Shown here: one piece after another, positions 39,985-49,758 of the stretch
Layout: every line of letters starts with the position of its first letter
How positions within the stretch are numbered: the first letter of the stretch is position 1
Source: Caulobacteraceae bacterium
GTDB lineage: Bacteria > Pseudomonadota > Alphaproteobacteria > Caulobacterales > Aquidulcibacteraceae
Direction of reading: 5' to 3'
NCBI GenBank assembly: GCA_009773335.1
Contig: WRPF01000008.1
Location: 1-64,000, forward strand
DNA length: 64,000 nucleotides
The notes under the pieces: model-generated
The model's database searches: none
The model's input: only the letters and a program-made list of their open reading frames with translations
Told to the model about the DNA's origin: nothing
Translations under genes and position numbers: made by a program

Positions 39985-40767
39985 ATGACACTGGTTCGTT
40001 ATGCGCTCGAAGATGGCGTCGCCGTCGTCACAATGGCCGACCCCGCGACCATGAACGCTGCCGGCGTCGACATGGCCGTAGAACTCACAACGGCGTTCAA
40101 GAAGGCTGCGGATGAAGCGCGGGCCGCCGTCCTGACCGGCGAAGGGCGAGGCTTTTGCTCAGGCGCCAATCTTTCCGGCGGCGGCCCTCTCAGCCGCAAG
40201 ACCGACGAGCCTCTCGACGCAGGCGCCGCGCTGGAGAGCACCTACAACCCGCTTGTAACGATGCTGCGGGATCTGCCCATTCCCTTCGTGACGGCCGTCA
40301 ACGGCGCGGCCGCCGGGGTCGGTTGTTCGTTTGCGCTTATGGGCGATCTGATCGTCGCCGGCGAAAGCGCCTACTTCCTTCAGGCCTTTCGTCGCATCGG
40401 CCTCGTCCCGGATGGCGGCTCCACCTACCTGCTGCCACGCATGATCGGCCGCGCGCGCGCAATGGAGATGATGCTTCTCGGTGAAAAGGTGCCGGCGAAG
40501 ACCGCCCTCGACTGGGGTATGGTCAATCGCTGCGTGCCTGACGCCGACCTTCTGCCGACCGCGAAAGCGCTCGCCAGGGAACTCGCCAACGGCCCTGCGT
40601 CCATCGCCATGATTCGCCGTATCGCATGGGCGTCGCTCGACAACGACTGGAAGGCCCAGCTCCACCTGGAGCGCATGACCCAGCGCGAGGCCGGACGCAC
40701 GAGCGACTTCGTCGAGGGTGTCACGGCCTTCGCGCAGAAGCGCCCGGCGAAATTCACGGGCGCCTGA
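39985..40767 (+). CDS. enoyl-CoA hydratase/isomerase family protein
   Basis: AVLTGEGRGFCSGANLSGG, PFVTAVNGAAAGVGCSFALMGDLIVAGESAYFLQAFRRIGLVPDGGSTYLLPR crotonase signature. Confidence 0.92.
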   Translation: MTLVRYALEDGVAVVTMADPATMNAAGVDMAVELTTAFKKAADEARAAVLTGEGRGFCSGANLSGGGPLSRKTDEPLDAGAALESTYNPLVTMLRDLPIPFVTAVNGAAAGVGCSFALMGDLIVAGESAYFLQAFRRIGLVPDGGSTYLLPRMIGRARAMEMMLLGEKVPAKTALDWGMVNRCVPDADLLPTAKALARELANGPASIAMIRRIAWASLDNDWKAQLHLERMTQREAGRTSDFVEGVTAFAQKRPAKFTGA

Positions 40768-40970
40768 CGGGATCGCAATCGCTTCGGGGCGATATCCTGG
40801 CCCAGCCTGGTCCGGAGGAAGCCTGATCGCGCTTGGAGTCGGCCCGCACTATTGGGGCGAGACGCCGGCGCCGCCGAACATCCGCTTGATCGTCACCGGC
40901 CGCAGCCGGCCAGCAGATCGATGATGAACGCATGCGTTCCGTTCGGATCAGCAGCCACTGCGCGGCTCCG

Positions 40971-41333
40971 TCATGCGTCTTGCTTCGCCGGTGTGATGGT
41001 TACGCTTTCACCGCAGCCGCACGCATCCGTCTGGTTCGGGTTACGGAAGACAAACTTTGACGCGAGTTTCGTCGTCTCATGGTCAAGCGTCGAGCCGATC
41101 AGGAACAGGACCGCGTTCGCCTTGATGAGTATCTTCACGTCCTTGTCCTCGACGATCTCGTCGAGCGGCTCCGGCGCATCGGCGTACTCCATGACGTACT
41201 CCATCCCGGCGCAGCCGCCGTTCTTCACGCCGACGCGAAGGTAGGGCTTCTGTGACGCAGACATGATCGCCTTCACGCGCTCCGCGGCGGCGTCCGTCAA
41301 GGTTACGACTTTCGGTCTTGCGCGCGCCATCAC
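40971..41333 (-). CDS. sufA: Fe-S cluster assembly A-type carrier (SufA/IscA family)
   Basis: VTLTDAAAERVKAIM, YLRVGVKNGGCAGMEYVMEY, NPNQTDACGCGESVTI (Cys and CxC ligands). Confidence 0.92.
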   Translation of the reverse strand: MMARARPKVVTLTDAAAERVKAIMSASQKPYLRVGVKNGGCAGMEYVMEYADAPEPLDEIVEDKDVKILIKANAVLFLIGSTLDHETTKLASKFVFRNPNQTDACGCGESVTITPAKQDA

Positions 41334-41340
41334 GAGCCTC

Positions 41341-41688
41341 TCACAGCATGTTCAGTTCAAGTTTCGCCTCGTCGCTCATTCGCGCAGGCGTCCATGGCGG
41401 ATCGAAAACCAGATTCACCTTCGCGGATGTCACGCCCTCGACGCGGAGCGCGGCTTCCTCGACCCAGCCCGGCATTTCGCCGGCGACCGGACAACCTGGC
41501 GCAGTCAGCGTCATCTCGATGTCCACATGTCGGTTGTCGTCGACATCGACCTTGTAGATGAGGCCCAGCTCGTAGACGTCGACCGGTATCTCGGGATCGA
41601 ACACGGTCTTGAACTGGGCGATGAGCTCATCCGTGAGGCGGTCCAGTTCCGCCTTCGGAAGAGTAGTCTCTGTCTCGGTCATCGTCAT
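41341..41688 (-). CDS. sufT: SUF system MIP18/DUF59 family protein
   Basis: FDPEIPVDVYELGLIYKVDVDDNRHVDIEMTLTAPGCPVAGEMPGWVEEAA (DUF59 motif, ligand Cys). Confidence 0.9.
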   Translation of the reverse strand: MTMTETETTLPKAELDRLTDELIAQFKTVFDPEIPVDVYELGLIYKVDVDDNRHVDIEMTLTAPGCPVAGEMPGWVEEAALRVEGVTSAKVNLVFDPPWTPARMSDEAKLELNML

Positions 41689-41691
41689 GTC

Positions 41692-42921
41692 TCAGGCCAG
41701 CATCTTGCGCGCTTTCACCAGCGCATCGAGGAATACATCTACGTCTTCAGCGGTATTGTAGAGTGCGAGGCTCGCGCGCGCCGTTGCGCTCACGCCCAGG
41801 CGCGTCATCAAGGGCTGCGCACAATGGTGCCCCGCGCGGATGGCGACGCCATGTCGATCCACAATCTGCGCCACATCATGTGGGTGTGCGCCCTCCATGT
41901 TGAAGGCCACGATCGCCCCCGTGTCAGGCGCATCACCGTAGAGCGTGATCCAGTTGAGATTGCGCAGCCCCGCGACCAGGCGGTCACGCAGGCCGTGTTC
42001 GTGCGCGGCGATAGCGGCTCCATCCTGCGAAGCCAGCCAGTCGATCGCGGCCCTCAGGCCAACTGCCTCGATGATCGGCGGCGTGCCGGCCTCGAAACGA
42101 TGAGGCGGCGCATTGTAGGTGACCCGATCCCGCGTCACCGTCTCGATCATTTCTCCGCCGCCCTCGAACGGCGCCAGCGCAGCAAGGCGTTCGGGTTTGC
42201 CGTAGAGGACGCCGATCCCCGTGGGGCCATAAAGCTTGTGCGACGAGAAGGCGTAGAAGTCCGCTTCCAGCGCCTGTACGTCCACCGTCCCGTGAACGAC
42301 GGCCTGACAGCCGTCCAGCAGAACAGGGACCCCTTTCGCATGCGCGATCCTGACGGCTTCCGCGCCCCGTGTCCTGACGCCGAGCACATTGGACATGTGC
42401 GTCAGCGCAAGCATGCAGGTGCGCGGTCCGATCAGCGCATCGAGCGCGTCAAGGTCAATTTCGCCATCGTCACCCACGTCGAGCCACTTCAGCACGGCGC
42501 CCTTGCGCTCGCGAAGGAAGTGCCACGGTACGATGTTGGAATGGTGCTCCATCACCGACAGAACGATCTCGTCGCCCGCACGGACATCAAGGCCCGCTGC
42601 AACAATGTTGATCGCCGCCGTCGCGCCTCTGGTGAATACGATCGTCTCTGGCGAAGGCGCATTGATGAAGCGCGCCACGGTCGAGCGGGCCGCCTCGAAT
42701 GCCTCGGTCGCCTCGTTCGCCAGCGCGTGCAGCCCGCGATGGACGTTTGCATAGGAATGGCGCATCGCGCCTGCCATGGCGTCGATCACGGCGTCCGGCT
42801 TCTGCGCGGATGCCGCGTTGTCGAGGTAGACCAGCGGCCTTCCGTGAACCTTGCGAGAGAGAATCGGAAACTGCTCGCGCACCGCGTGGACATCAAAGCT
42901 CATGACGTCGCCCCAAGCCAT
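41692..42921 (-). CDS. sufS: SufS-type cysteine desulfurase
   Basis: YLDNAASAQKPDAVIDAM, FSSHKLYGPTGIGVLYGK (PLP Lys), RAGHHCAQPLM (active-site Cys). Confidence 0.95.
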   Translation of the reverse strand: MAWGDVMSFDVHAVREQFPILSRKVHGRPLVYLDNAASAQKPDAVIDAMAGAMRHSYANVHRGLHALANEATEAFEAARSTVARFINAPSPETIVFTRGATAAINIVAAGLDVRAGDEIVLSVMEHHSNIVPWHFLRERKGAVLKWLDVGDDGEIDLDALDALIGPRTCMLALTHMSNVLGVRTRGAEAVRIAHAKGVPVLLDGCQAVVHGTVDVQALEADFYAFSSHKLYGPTGIGVLYGKPERLAALAPFEGGGEMIETVTRDRVTYNAPPHRFEAGTPPIIEAVGLRAAIDWLASQDGAAIAAHEHGLRDRLVAGLRNLNWITLYGDAPDTGAIVAFNMEGAHPHDVAQIVDRHGVAIRAGHHCAQPLMTRLGVSATARASLALYNTAEDVDVFLDALVKARKMLA

Positions 42922-43781
42922 GCGCGGATGCGATCAAGGATTTCGCGCTGCAGGTCTTCGGGCAAGCCGTCGCTGATGGCCTCGCCGAGAAACGCTTCCA
43001 CAAGGAGCGCGCGCGCCTCGCTTTCAGGGACGCCGCGCTGCCGGATGTAGAAGAGCGCTTCAGCGTCCAGGCCGCCAACGGTGTTGCCATGCGCGCACTG
43101 CACGTCGTCAGCATGGATTTCGAGCTCGGGCTTCGCGAACACCTCAGCGCCATCCTCAAGCAGAAGTGCGTGATGGTTCTGCCGAGCATCGGTCTTCTGG
43201 GCGTACGGCGCGACCAATATCCTGCCCTGGAACACGCCGCGCCCGCCCGCCCGCGCCACACCTTTCACGAGTTGGCGGGTGACGCCGCCGGCGCACGCGT
43301 GGTGAATTGTGCTCGTCAGATCGGCATGCAGTCCGCGACCGACCATGTAGACGCCGTTCAGTTCGACCGTCGCGCCCTCGCCCTCTACGGAGACATGGGT
43401 CTCGATACGCGCGAGCCGTGCGCCTTCGGCGAGAACGAACTGCCTGTATGTTGCGCCCGCCGCAAGCCGTACGCGAACGGTCGACAACGGGACGCCGCCG
43501 GATCGCGCCTGGATGACGATCCGTGTCAACATGGCGCCCTGGCCGACGTCTGCAGAGAACGCCCTGGCGTCCAGAGCAGCATCTCCATAGCGATCAATCT
43601 CGGTCGCCTGCGCTCCCGGCGGGACGGTCATCGACTTAGCGCCGCCCGAAAGCCCCTCGATTATGTCGACGCCTTCGCGTACGGTCGGCAGGACAACATT
43701 GCTCAGGGCAGCCGAAAGATCGGAGTATTTCCAGGCCTCGACGCGCCGCGTCGGCAGAACGGTGGCGGACGACATCTTCAA
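42900..43781 (-). CDS. sufD: Fe-S cluster assembly protein SufD
   Basis: RVEAWKYSDLSAALSN, VARAGGRGVFQGRILVAPYAQKTDARQNHHALLLEDGAEVFAKPELEIHADDVQCAHGNTVGGLDAEALFYIRQRG. Confidence 0.94.
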   Translation of the reverse strand: MKMSSATVLPTRRVEAWKYSDLSAALSNVVLPTVREGVDIIEGLSGGAKSMTVPPGAQATEIDRYGDAALDARAFSADVGQGAMLTRIVIQARSGGVPLSTVRVRLAAGATYRQFVLAEGARLARIETHVSVEGEGATVELNGVYMVGRGLHADLTSTIHHACAGGVTRQLVKGVARAGGRGVFQGRILVAPYAQKTDARQNHHALLLEDGAEVFAKPELEIHADDVQCAHGNTVGGLDAEALFYIRQRGVPESEARALLVEAFLGEAISDGLPEDLQREILDRIRAWLGATS

Positions 43782-44524
43782 GCCGCGGCGAGGTACTTGT
43801 CGTACCCCTCCTTTTCCAGCCTGAGAGCGAGTTCCGGACCGCCGGTATCAACGATGCGTCCGCTCACGAGGACGTGCACCTTGTCGGGGCGAATGTAGTC
43901 GAGCAGGCGTTGATAGTGGGTGATGACCAGCATTGCGCGATCCGGCGCGCGCAGTGCATTGACGCCGTCCGCCACGATGCGCAAGGCATCGATATCCAGA
44001 CCGGAGTCGGTTTCGTCGAGGATCGCGAAGCGCGGCTCCAGCACCATCATCTGCAGAATTTCCATGCGTTTCTTCTCGCCGCCGGAGAAACCGACGTTGA
44101 GCGGGCGCTTGAGCATTTCCGCGCTGATGCGCAATTCGCCGGCCCGCGCGCGCACGCGCTTCAGGATTTCCGTGGCGCCCAGTTCCGGTTCACCGCGCGC
44201 CTTGGCCTGCGCATTGAGCGCCGCCTTCAGGAACGTCATCGTGGGCACGCCCGGAATCTCGAGCGGATACTGGAAAGACAGGAAAAGGCCGGCGGCGGCG
44301 CGTTCCTCCGGCGTCATCGCCAGGAGGTCCCTGCCTTCGAGCGTGACGGCGCCTTGCGTCGCCTCGTATCCCTCCCGCCCCGTCAGGGCGTAGGACAGCG
44401 TGGACTTGCCGGCTCCGTTCGGGCCCATGATCGCATGGACCTCGCCGGCCGGCACACTCAGCGTCAGGCCCTTGAGAATCTCGGCGGCTCCGACGGATAC
44501 GTGAAGATCAGATACGGACAGCAC
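43778..44524 (-). CDS. sufC: Fe-S cluster assembly ATPase SufC
   Basis: IMGPNGAGKSTLSYALTG, GFSGGEKKRMEILQM, AILDETDSGLDIDALRIVADGVN. Confidence 0.96.
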   Translation of the reverse strand: MLSVSDLHVSVGAAEILKGLTLSVPAGEVHAIMGPNGAGKSTLSYALTGREGYEATQGAVTLEGRDLLAMTPEERAAAGLFLSFQYPLEIPGVPTMTFLKAALNAQAKARGEPELGATEILKRVRARAGELRISAEMLKRPLNVGFSGGEKKRMEILQMMVLEPRFAILDETDSGLDIDALRIVADGVNALRAPDRAMLVITHYQRLLDYIRPDKVHVLVSGRIVDTGGPELALRLEKEGYDKYLAAA

Positions 44525-46008
44525 TAGCCCACGCTCCCCTCAAGGCTCACTGCGACGAGTTTCTGCGCTTCCACCGCGAACTCCATCGGCAACTGCTGCA
44601 GGACCTCCCGCACGAAGCCATTCACCAGAAGCGCCACCGCTTCCTCTTCCGGTATTCCGCGCTGGCGCATGTAGAAGAGCTGGTCCTCCGACAGCTTCGT
44701 CGTCGTCGCCTCGTGTTCCAGCTTGGCGCTCACATTGCGCGCCTCGACGTAAGGGATGGTGTGGGCCCCACACTTGTCGCCGATGAGCAGCGAATCGCAC
44801 TGGGTGAAGTTGCGCGCGTTGGCGGCCTTGCCATGGATCGAGACGAGCCCGCGATAGGTGTTCTGCGCGCGCCCGGCGGAAATGCCCTTCGAGATGATCC
44901 GGGACTTCGTGTTGCGCCCGAGGTGAATCATCTTGGAACCGGTATCGGCTTGCTGGCGACCATTGGTGATGGCGATGGAATAGAACTCGCCGCTGGAGTC
45001 GTCGCCGCGCAGGATGCAACTGGGGTATTTCCAGGTAATCGCGGAGCCCGTCTCCACTTGCGTCCAGGAAATCCTGGAGCGCGCGCCGCGGCAGTCCCCG
45101 CGCTTGGTGACGAAATTGTAGACGCCGCCTTTGCCGTCAACGTCTCCGGGCCACCAGTTCTGGACGGTCGAATACTTGATCTCGGCGTCTTCGAGCGCCA
45201 CGAGTTCCACCACGGCCGCATGCAGCTGGTTCTCTTCACGCATCGGCGCGGTGCAGCCTTCAAGGTAGGAAACATGGCCTCCCTTGTCGACGATGATGAG
45301 CGTGCGTTCGAATTGGCCGGAACCCTGAGCGTTCATCCGGAAGTAGGTCGACAACTCCATGGGACAACGCACACCCTGCGGCACGTAGACAAAGGAGCCA
45401 TCGGAGAACACCGCGCTGTTGAGCGTCGCGAAGAAATTGTCTGTCGTCGGCACCACCGAGCCCAGATACTTTTTCACGAGATCCGGGTGCTCACGCACCG
45501 CTTCGGAAATCGAGCAGAAAATCACGCCCGCCTGCGCCAGCTCCTTCTTGAACGTCGTCAGGACCGAGACGCTATCGAACACCGCATCCACCGCAATGCG
45601 CGGCGCGCCCGCAACCCCCAGCAGCGTTTCCTGCTCGCGGAGCGGAATGCCGAGCTTCTTGTAGGTCTCAAGGATTTCCGGGTCGACCTCATCGAGACTC
45701 TTGTACTTGGCGGCGTTCTTTGGCGCGGCGTAGTAGGTCGCGTCCTGATAGTCGATCGGCGGATAGCGGACCATTGCCCACGAAGGCTCTTCCATGGTTT
45801 GCCAGCGGCGAAACGCCTCAAGTCGCCAGTCCAGCATCCATTGCGGCTCGTCCTTCTTGGCCGAAATGAAGCGCACGGTGTCTTCGCTCAGGCCCTTCGG
45901 AGCAAATTCCTGTTCGATGTCGGTCGTGAAGCCGGCCGTGTACTTGCCCGCTTCCAGCGCCCTCACGGCGTCGACCGTGGAGAGATCGATCCCTTCCCTG
46001 GCCATCAC
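44524..46008 (-). CDS. sufB: Fe-S cluster assembly protein SufB
   Basis: [90 protein letters not shown]. Confidence 0.96.
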   Translation of the reverse strand: MMAREGIDLSTVDAVRALEAGKYTAGFTTDIEQEFAPKGLSEDTVRFISAKKDEPQWMLDWRLEAFRRWQTMEEPSWAMVRYPPIDYQDATYYAAPKNAAKYKSLDEVDPEILETYKKLGIPLREQETLLGVAGAPRIAVDAVFDSVSVLTTFKKELAQAGVIFCSISEAVREHPDLVKKYLGSVVPTTDNFFATLNSAVFSDGSFVYVPQGVRCPMELSTYFRMNAQGSGQFERTLIIVDKGGHVSYLEGCTAPMREENQLHAAVVELVALEDAEIKYSTVQNWWPGDVDGKGGVYNFVTKRGDCRGARSRISWTQVETGSAITWKYPSCILRGDDSSGEFYSIAITNGRQQADTGSKMIHLGRNTKSRIISKGISAGRAQNTYRGLVSIHGKAANARNFTQCDSLLIGDKCGAHTIPYVEARNVSAKLEHEATTTKLSEDQLFYMRQRGIPEEEAVALLVNGFVREVLQQLPMEFAVEAQKLVAVSLEGSVG

Positions 46009-47132
46009 ACGCTCTCCTGAAGCGCGCCGAACCGCGCGCGAACCTTTGTGAGGGCCGCAAGCAGTCGCTCCACATCATGTTCGCTCGATGCCCAGCCAAA
46101 GCTCGCGCGCAAAGCGCATCTAGCCGTCGCCGACTCCACGCCCATCGCCAGGAGCACCCGGCTCGACTTCACCTTGCCTGACGAGCAGGCTGAACCGGAA
46201 CTGAGCGCGACGCCTTCGAGATCAAGGGCGATGAGCGCCAGCTCCGCGGGCGTGCCCGGGAGTGCGAAAAGCGATGTATTTGGCAGACGCGGCGCCTCCG
46301 CACCGAAAATGACCACGTCCGCATGGTCCCGCCGCAGCCGCTTCTCGAAAAGCTCGCGCAGCTGTTGCACCCGCGAGGTTTCGATGGTCGCGGCAGCTTC
46401 CATGGCTGCACCGAAGCCCGCAAGCGCAGGGACGTTCTCTGTCCCCGGCCGGCGTCCCTGTTCCTGCCCCCCGCCACGACGCGTGATGGCGAACGGCGCC
46501 CCTGGAGCAAGGACCAGGGCGCCTGCGCCGGGCGGCCCGCCGGTCTTGTGGCTCGACATCACCAGATAGGAGGCGTCCAGAACGCCGATATCTACCGGGA
46601 TGCGCCCAACCGCCTGCGAGGCGTCGACCAGCAACAACCCGCCAGCCTCACGCACGCGCGCCGCCACCTGCGCGACCGGCTGCACGACGCCGGTTTCATT
46701 GTTGGCGAGCATGACCGCCACAAGTGGGTGACTTGCCGCCGCCAGGAGATCGCCGAGATGCCCGAGATCGACGAGGCCGTCCCCGTCGACACGCAGCGGC
46801 GACATCTCGTCCATCGTAGCGGTCGCTTCCCACAGGGCATCGTGTTCGATCTCGGAAATGATGAGATCGTCATATGTATCGCGCGCCGCCTCGAGCGCGA
46901 GTTGGAGCGCCTCGGTCGCTCCGCCGGTGAAAATCACGTCGCGCGCCCGTGCGCCGACGCCTTTCGCGACAGCCTCGCGTGCATTCTCCAGAAGCGCCTT
47001 GGCCGCGCGGCCGGCCGCATGCACAGACGACGGGTTGCCGCCGATCGCGAGCGCACGCGTGACCGCCTCCGCGGCTTCAGGGCGGACCGGCGTTGTGGCG
47101 TTGTAGTCGCAGTAGGCGATGTCGGCGTTCAT
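46005..47132 (-). CDS. cysteine desulfurase (NifS/IscS-type, class I)
   Basis: [89 protein letters not shown]. Confidence 0.94.
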   Translation of the reverse strand: MNADIAYCDYNATTPVRPEAAEAVTRALAIGGNPSSVHAAGRAAKALLENAREAVAKGVGARARDVIFTGGATEALQLALEAARDTYDDLIISEIEHDALWEATATMDEMSPLRVDGDGLVDLGHLGDLLAAASHPLVAVMLANNETGVVQPVAQVAARVREAGGLLLVDASQAVGRIPVDIGVLDASYLVMSSHKTGGPPGAGALVLAPGAPFAITRRGGGQEQGRRPGTENVPALAGFGAAMEAAATIETSRVQQLRELFEKRLRRDHADVVIFGAEAPRLPNTSLFALPGTPAELALIALDLEGVALSSGSACSSGKVKSSRVLLAMGVESATARCALRASFGWASSEHDVERLLAALTKVRARFGALQESV

Positions 47133-47148
47133 ATGAGGTCGGCCCTGC

Positions 47149-47613
47149 TCATTCGGCCGGCGTCAGGCAAGCGAGTCCCGGCGCCCCGGCGCGACCGCGC
47201 ACCCGACTGGTGATGACGTCTTCAAGCGTCACGGCGTCGAGGAACACATGAATTTGCCGACCGAGTTCGTCCCACAGATCGTGTGCGATGCACCGGCCGA
47301 CCTTGCCCTGGCAACTCTTGAGCGAACCGTCCCGGCAGCGCGTCGTCTTGATCGGCTCATCGACCGCCGCGATCACCTCGGAGATCGCAATTTCGGCCGC
47401 CCGGCGCGCAAGCTTATAGCCTCCGCCCGGCCCTCTGACGCCCCCGACCAGCCCCGCCCGCCGCAGTCGCGCGAAGAGCTGCTCCAGATAGGACAGCGAG
47501 ATTTCCTGACGCTCGGAAATTTCCTGGAGCGGCACGGCGCGCTCCGCCCCGCCATTGGCGGCGAGGTCGGCGAGCGCCATGACCGCATAGCGGCCCTTGG
47601 ATGTCAGTCTCAT
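47149..47613 (-). CDS. iscR: Rrf2-family regulator, IscR/SufR-like
   Basis: MRLTSKGRYAVMALADLAANGG...QEISERQEISLSYLEQLFARLRRAGLVGGVRGPGGGYKLARRAAEIAISEVIAAVDE; C-x7-C-x6-C cluster ligands (TRCRDGSLKSCQGKVGRC). Start ATG 47613. Confidence 0.93.
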   Translation of the reverse strand: MRLTSKGRYAVMALADLAANGGAERAVPLQEISERQEISLSYLEQLFARLRRAGLVGGVRGPGGGYKLARRAAEIAISEVIAAVDEPIKTTRCRDGSLKSCQGKVGRCIAHDLWDELGRQIHVFLDAVTLEDVITSRVRGRAGAPGLACLTPAE

Positions 47614-47715
47614 GTGACGGGTCCTGATCTTGCCCGTCCGGCGGCCTGCCGTGCGGGAAAACCTCGCTTCGCGCGGGGGCATTGTGTTAAGGCACGCGCT
47701 TTCACGATCAGACCC

Positions 47716-47754
47716 TGAGGTAGGATGTCCTACTAAAAAGGTCAACAATTCCCC
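47716..47754 (-). promoter_or_regulatory. candidate iscR/suf operon promoter with palindromic operator
   Basis: Minus strand TTGACC-17 nt-TACCTC with a GTAGGA-CA-TCCTAC palindrome (47720-47733) in the spacer and -10 region, upstream of iscR. Confidence 0.45.
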
Positions 47755-47805
47755 CGGGGAAATACCGCGCCGCGCGGTCCCGTGGCGCAGAGAGGTTCCA
47801 AGGGC

Positions 47806-48489
47806 ATGCCTGAAGTGATTTTCGCCGGACCCGCCGGTCGTGTTGAAGGCCGATACGCGGAGCCCAAGCGCGAGAACGCGCCGATCGCCCTCATTCTCCA
47901 CGCCCACCCCCGGGCGGGCGGTTCGATGCAGGATCGGGTCACGGTCCAGCTCTACCAGATATTCACGCGGTTCGGCTTCGCCACGCTGCGGTTCAACTTC
48001 CGCGGCATTGGACGCAGCCAGGGCGTGTTCGACAACGGCATGGGCGAACTGTCGGACGCGGCGCAGGCGCTCGACTACCTGCAGAGCATGAATCCGAACG
48101 CCGAACAGTGCTGGGTCGCGGGCTACTCCTTCGGCGCATGGATCGGGCTCCAGCTCCTCATGCGGCGGCCTGAGATTGACGGTTTCATCGCCATCTCGCC
48201 GCCAGCGAACCACTACGATCTGTCCTTCCTCGCGCCGTGCCCGGCGTCGGGCCTCATCGTGTACGGCACCAAGGACGGCGTATCGCCCGCCTCCGATGTC
48301 GAGCGCGTGGTGTCGAAGATCCGCACGCAGAAGAACATCAAGGTCGATCACCAGTCCGTGGAAGGCGCCGACCACTTCTATCGCAACCCGGCAGACAAAT
48401 CCGTCGATTATCTCGCGGAAGTTGAAGCCAAGGTGAGCGCCTACCTCGAACGCCGGCTGGCGCCGGATGCGATCAAGCGACAGGGGTAG
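47806..48489 (+). CDS. alpha/beta hydrolase
   Basis: ILHAHPRAGGSMQDRVTVQLYQIF, FNFRGIGRSQGVFD, WVAGYSFGAWIGLQLL (GxSxG), late catalytic His in GADHFY. Confidence 0.9.
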   Translation: MPEVIFAGPAGRVEGRYAEPKRENAPIALILHAHPRAGGSMQDRVTVQLYQIFTRFGFATLRFNFRGIGRSQGVFDNGMGELSDAAQALDYLQSMNPNAEQCWVAGYSFGAWIGLQLLMRRPEIDGFIAISPPANHYDLSFLAPCPASGLIVYGTKDGVSPASDVERVVSKIRTQKNIKVDHQSVEGADHFYRNPADKSVDYLAEVEAKVSAYLERRLAPDAIKRQG

Positions 48490-48495
48490 GAACGG

Positions 48496-49758
48496 CTAGG
48501 CCGACACCGGAAATGTCGGCCAGACGCCTGTGATGTTTTCGCCGTCGAACAGCGCAATATCGCCGAATTGCAAGAAAATCGCTTCGCTCTGCGTGGGGCG
48601 AAGGAAAACGTAGTCGTCCGGCTGCAGATCGATCGCATCCGATCCTGTGAGCAGTTCCTGATTGCTCGAGCGCCCGAACAGCGCGCTGTACTCCAGCCCC
48701 GGCGGCGACTCTGGCTTTGCCAGCCAGTGACCGCCATGAATGAAGAACGCCCGTTTCGTGTTCGGATCAAAGAAGGCGAAAATGCCCGACGCGGATTCGA
48801 TCGTGGGGATTTCCGTCCGCGCGAGCGCCTTGATGACCGGCGTCGCGATGAAGGCGGCCGCCGTGTGGTGGACCAGCGTCTTGAGATCGAAATCGGCCGG
48901 CTTCACGAAAGCCGATCCGATCGCGACCTCGTTCGCGGCCGTGCCCTTCGCGTGCAGCGCGTAGGTCGGACTTCCGGCCGAGTTCAACGTGAGCGATGCG
49001 GGATCAACCTTCAGTCGTTCGATGAGCACCGCCTTGGCCGCCTCGTAGGCCTTCTGCACGGAGGCATAAGCGCGTTCGGGATTCGCCGCCTTGGGCACGT
49101 GCGGGTCGTAGCCCATAAGGCCCGTCACCGTGACGCCGGCGTCGCGCGCAAAGTCCAACGCGCGCGCCAGCTCTTCGAGATCGACAAACCCGCCTCTATG
49201 CAGGCCGACGTCGATCTCGAAATTGGCCCTCAACGCTACGCCACGCGATTTCGCCAGCTCCGCGTACTGTGCAAGGCGCGCCGGCGTATCGATGAGCCAC
49301 TGTGGCGACACCGGGCCGATTGTTTCAAGCACGTGCGCAGCTTCTGCAACCGGCAACGGCTTGCCGAGCAGGAGATCGGCGCCCTGTTTCGCGCGGACCA
49401 GCTCCGTCAGCATCGGCCCGTTGAAGACCATGTAACGATTGGTTCCCACACCGTTCGCCACCGCGTCCAGAAGGTCGTGCGCCGGCAGCGATTTCACAAC
49501 GATGCGCGTCGCGAGCCCCGTCCCTGCCAAAGTCTCCTTCACCGCCCTGATATTCGCATCGAGCCGCACGCGATCGACAACCAGCGTCGGCCTGGAATGG
49601 CCAGCGGCATGCAGTGCGAGCGAGAGCTTCTGGAAATACGCACTGTGCGGACCGCCGCGATCGGATTTCCGTGCCGCCATGACGCCTCCTCCTGCCAACA
49701 CCAGCGCGCCGCCGCCCCACATCGCTGCACGCCGGGTCCAGCCTCGCGCTTCAACCAT
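48496..49758 (-). CDS. alanine racemase N-terminal-fold PLP protein (DSD1 / D-threonine aldolase-like), predicted Tat-exported
   Basis: ATRIVVKSLPAHDLL (PLP Lys region), ANFEIDVGLHRGGF, VTGLMGYDPHVPKA, TLNSAGSPTYALH; N-terminal RRAAMWGGGALVLAGGGVMAA. Confidence 0.8.
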   Translation of the reverse strand: MVEARGWTRRAAMWGGGALVLAGGGVMAARKSDRGGPHSAYFQKLSLALHAAGHSRPTLVVDRVRLDANIRAVKETLAGTGLATRIVVKSLPAHDLLDAVANGVGTNRYMVFNGPMLTELVRAKQGADLLLGKPLPVAEAAHVLETIGPVSPQWLIDTPARLAQYAELAKSRGVALRANFEIDVGLHRGGFVDLEELARALDFARDAGVTVTGLMGYDPHVPKAANPERAYASVQKAYEAAKAVLIERLKVDPASLTLNSAGSPTYALHAKGTAANEVAIGSAFVKPADFDLKTLVHHTAAAFIATPVIKALARTEIPTIESASGIFAFFDPNTKRAFFIHGGHWLAKPESPPGLEYSALFGRSSNQELLTGSDAIDLQPDDYVFLRPTQSEAIFLQFGDIALFDGENITGVWPTFPVSA

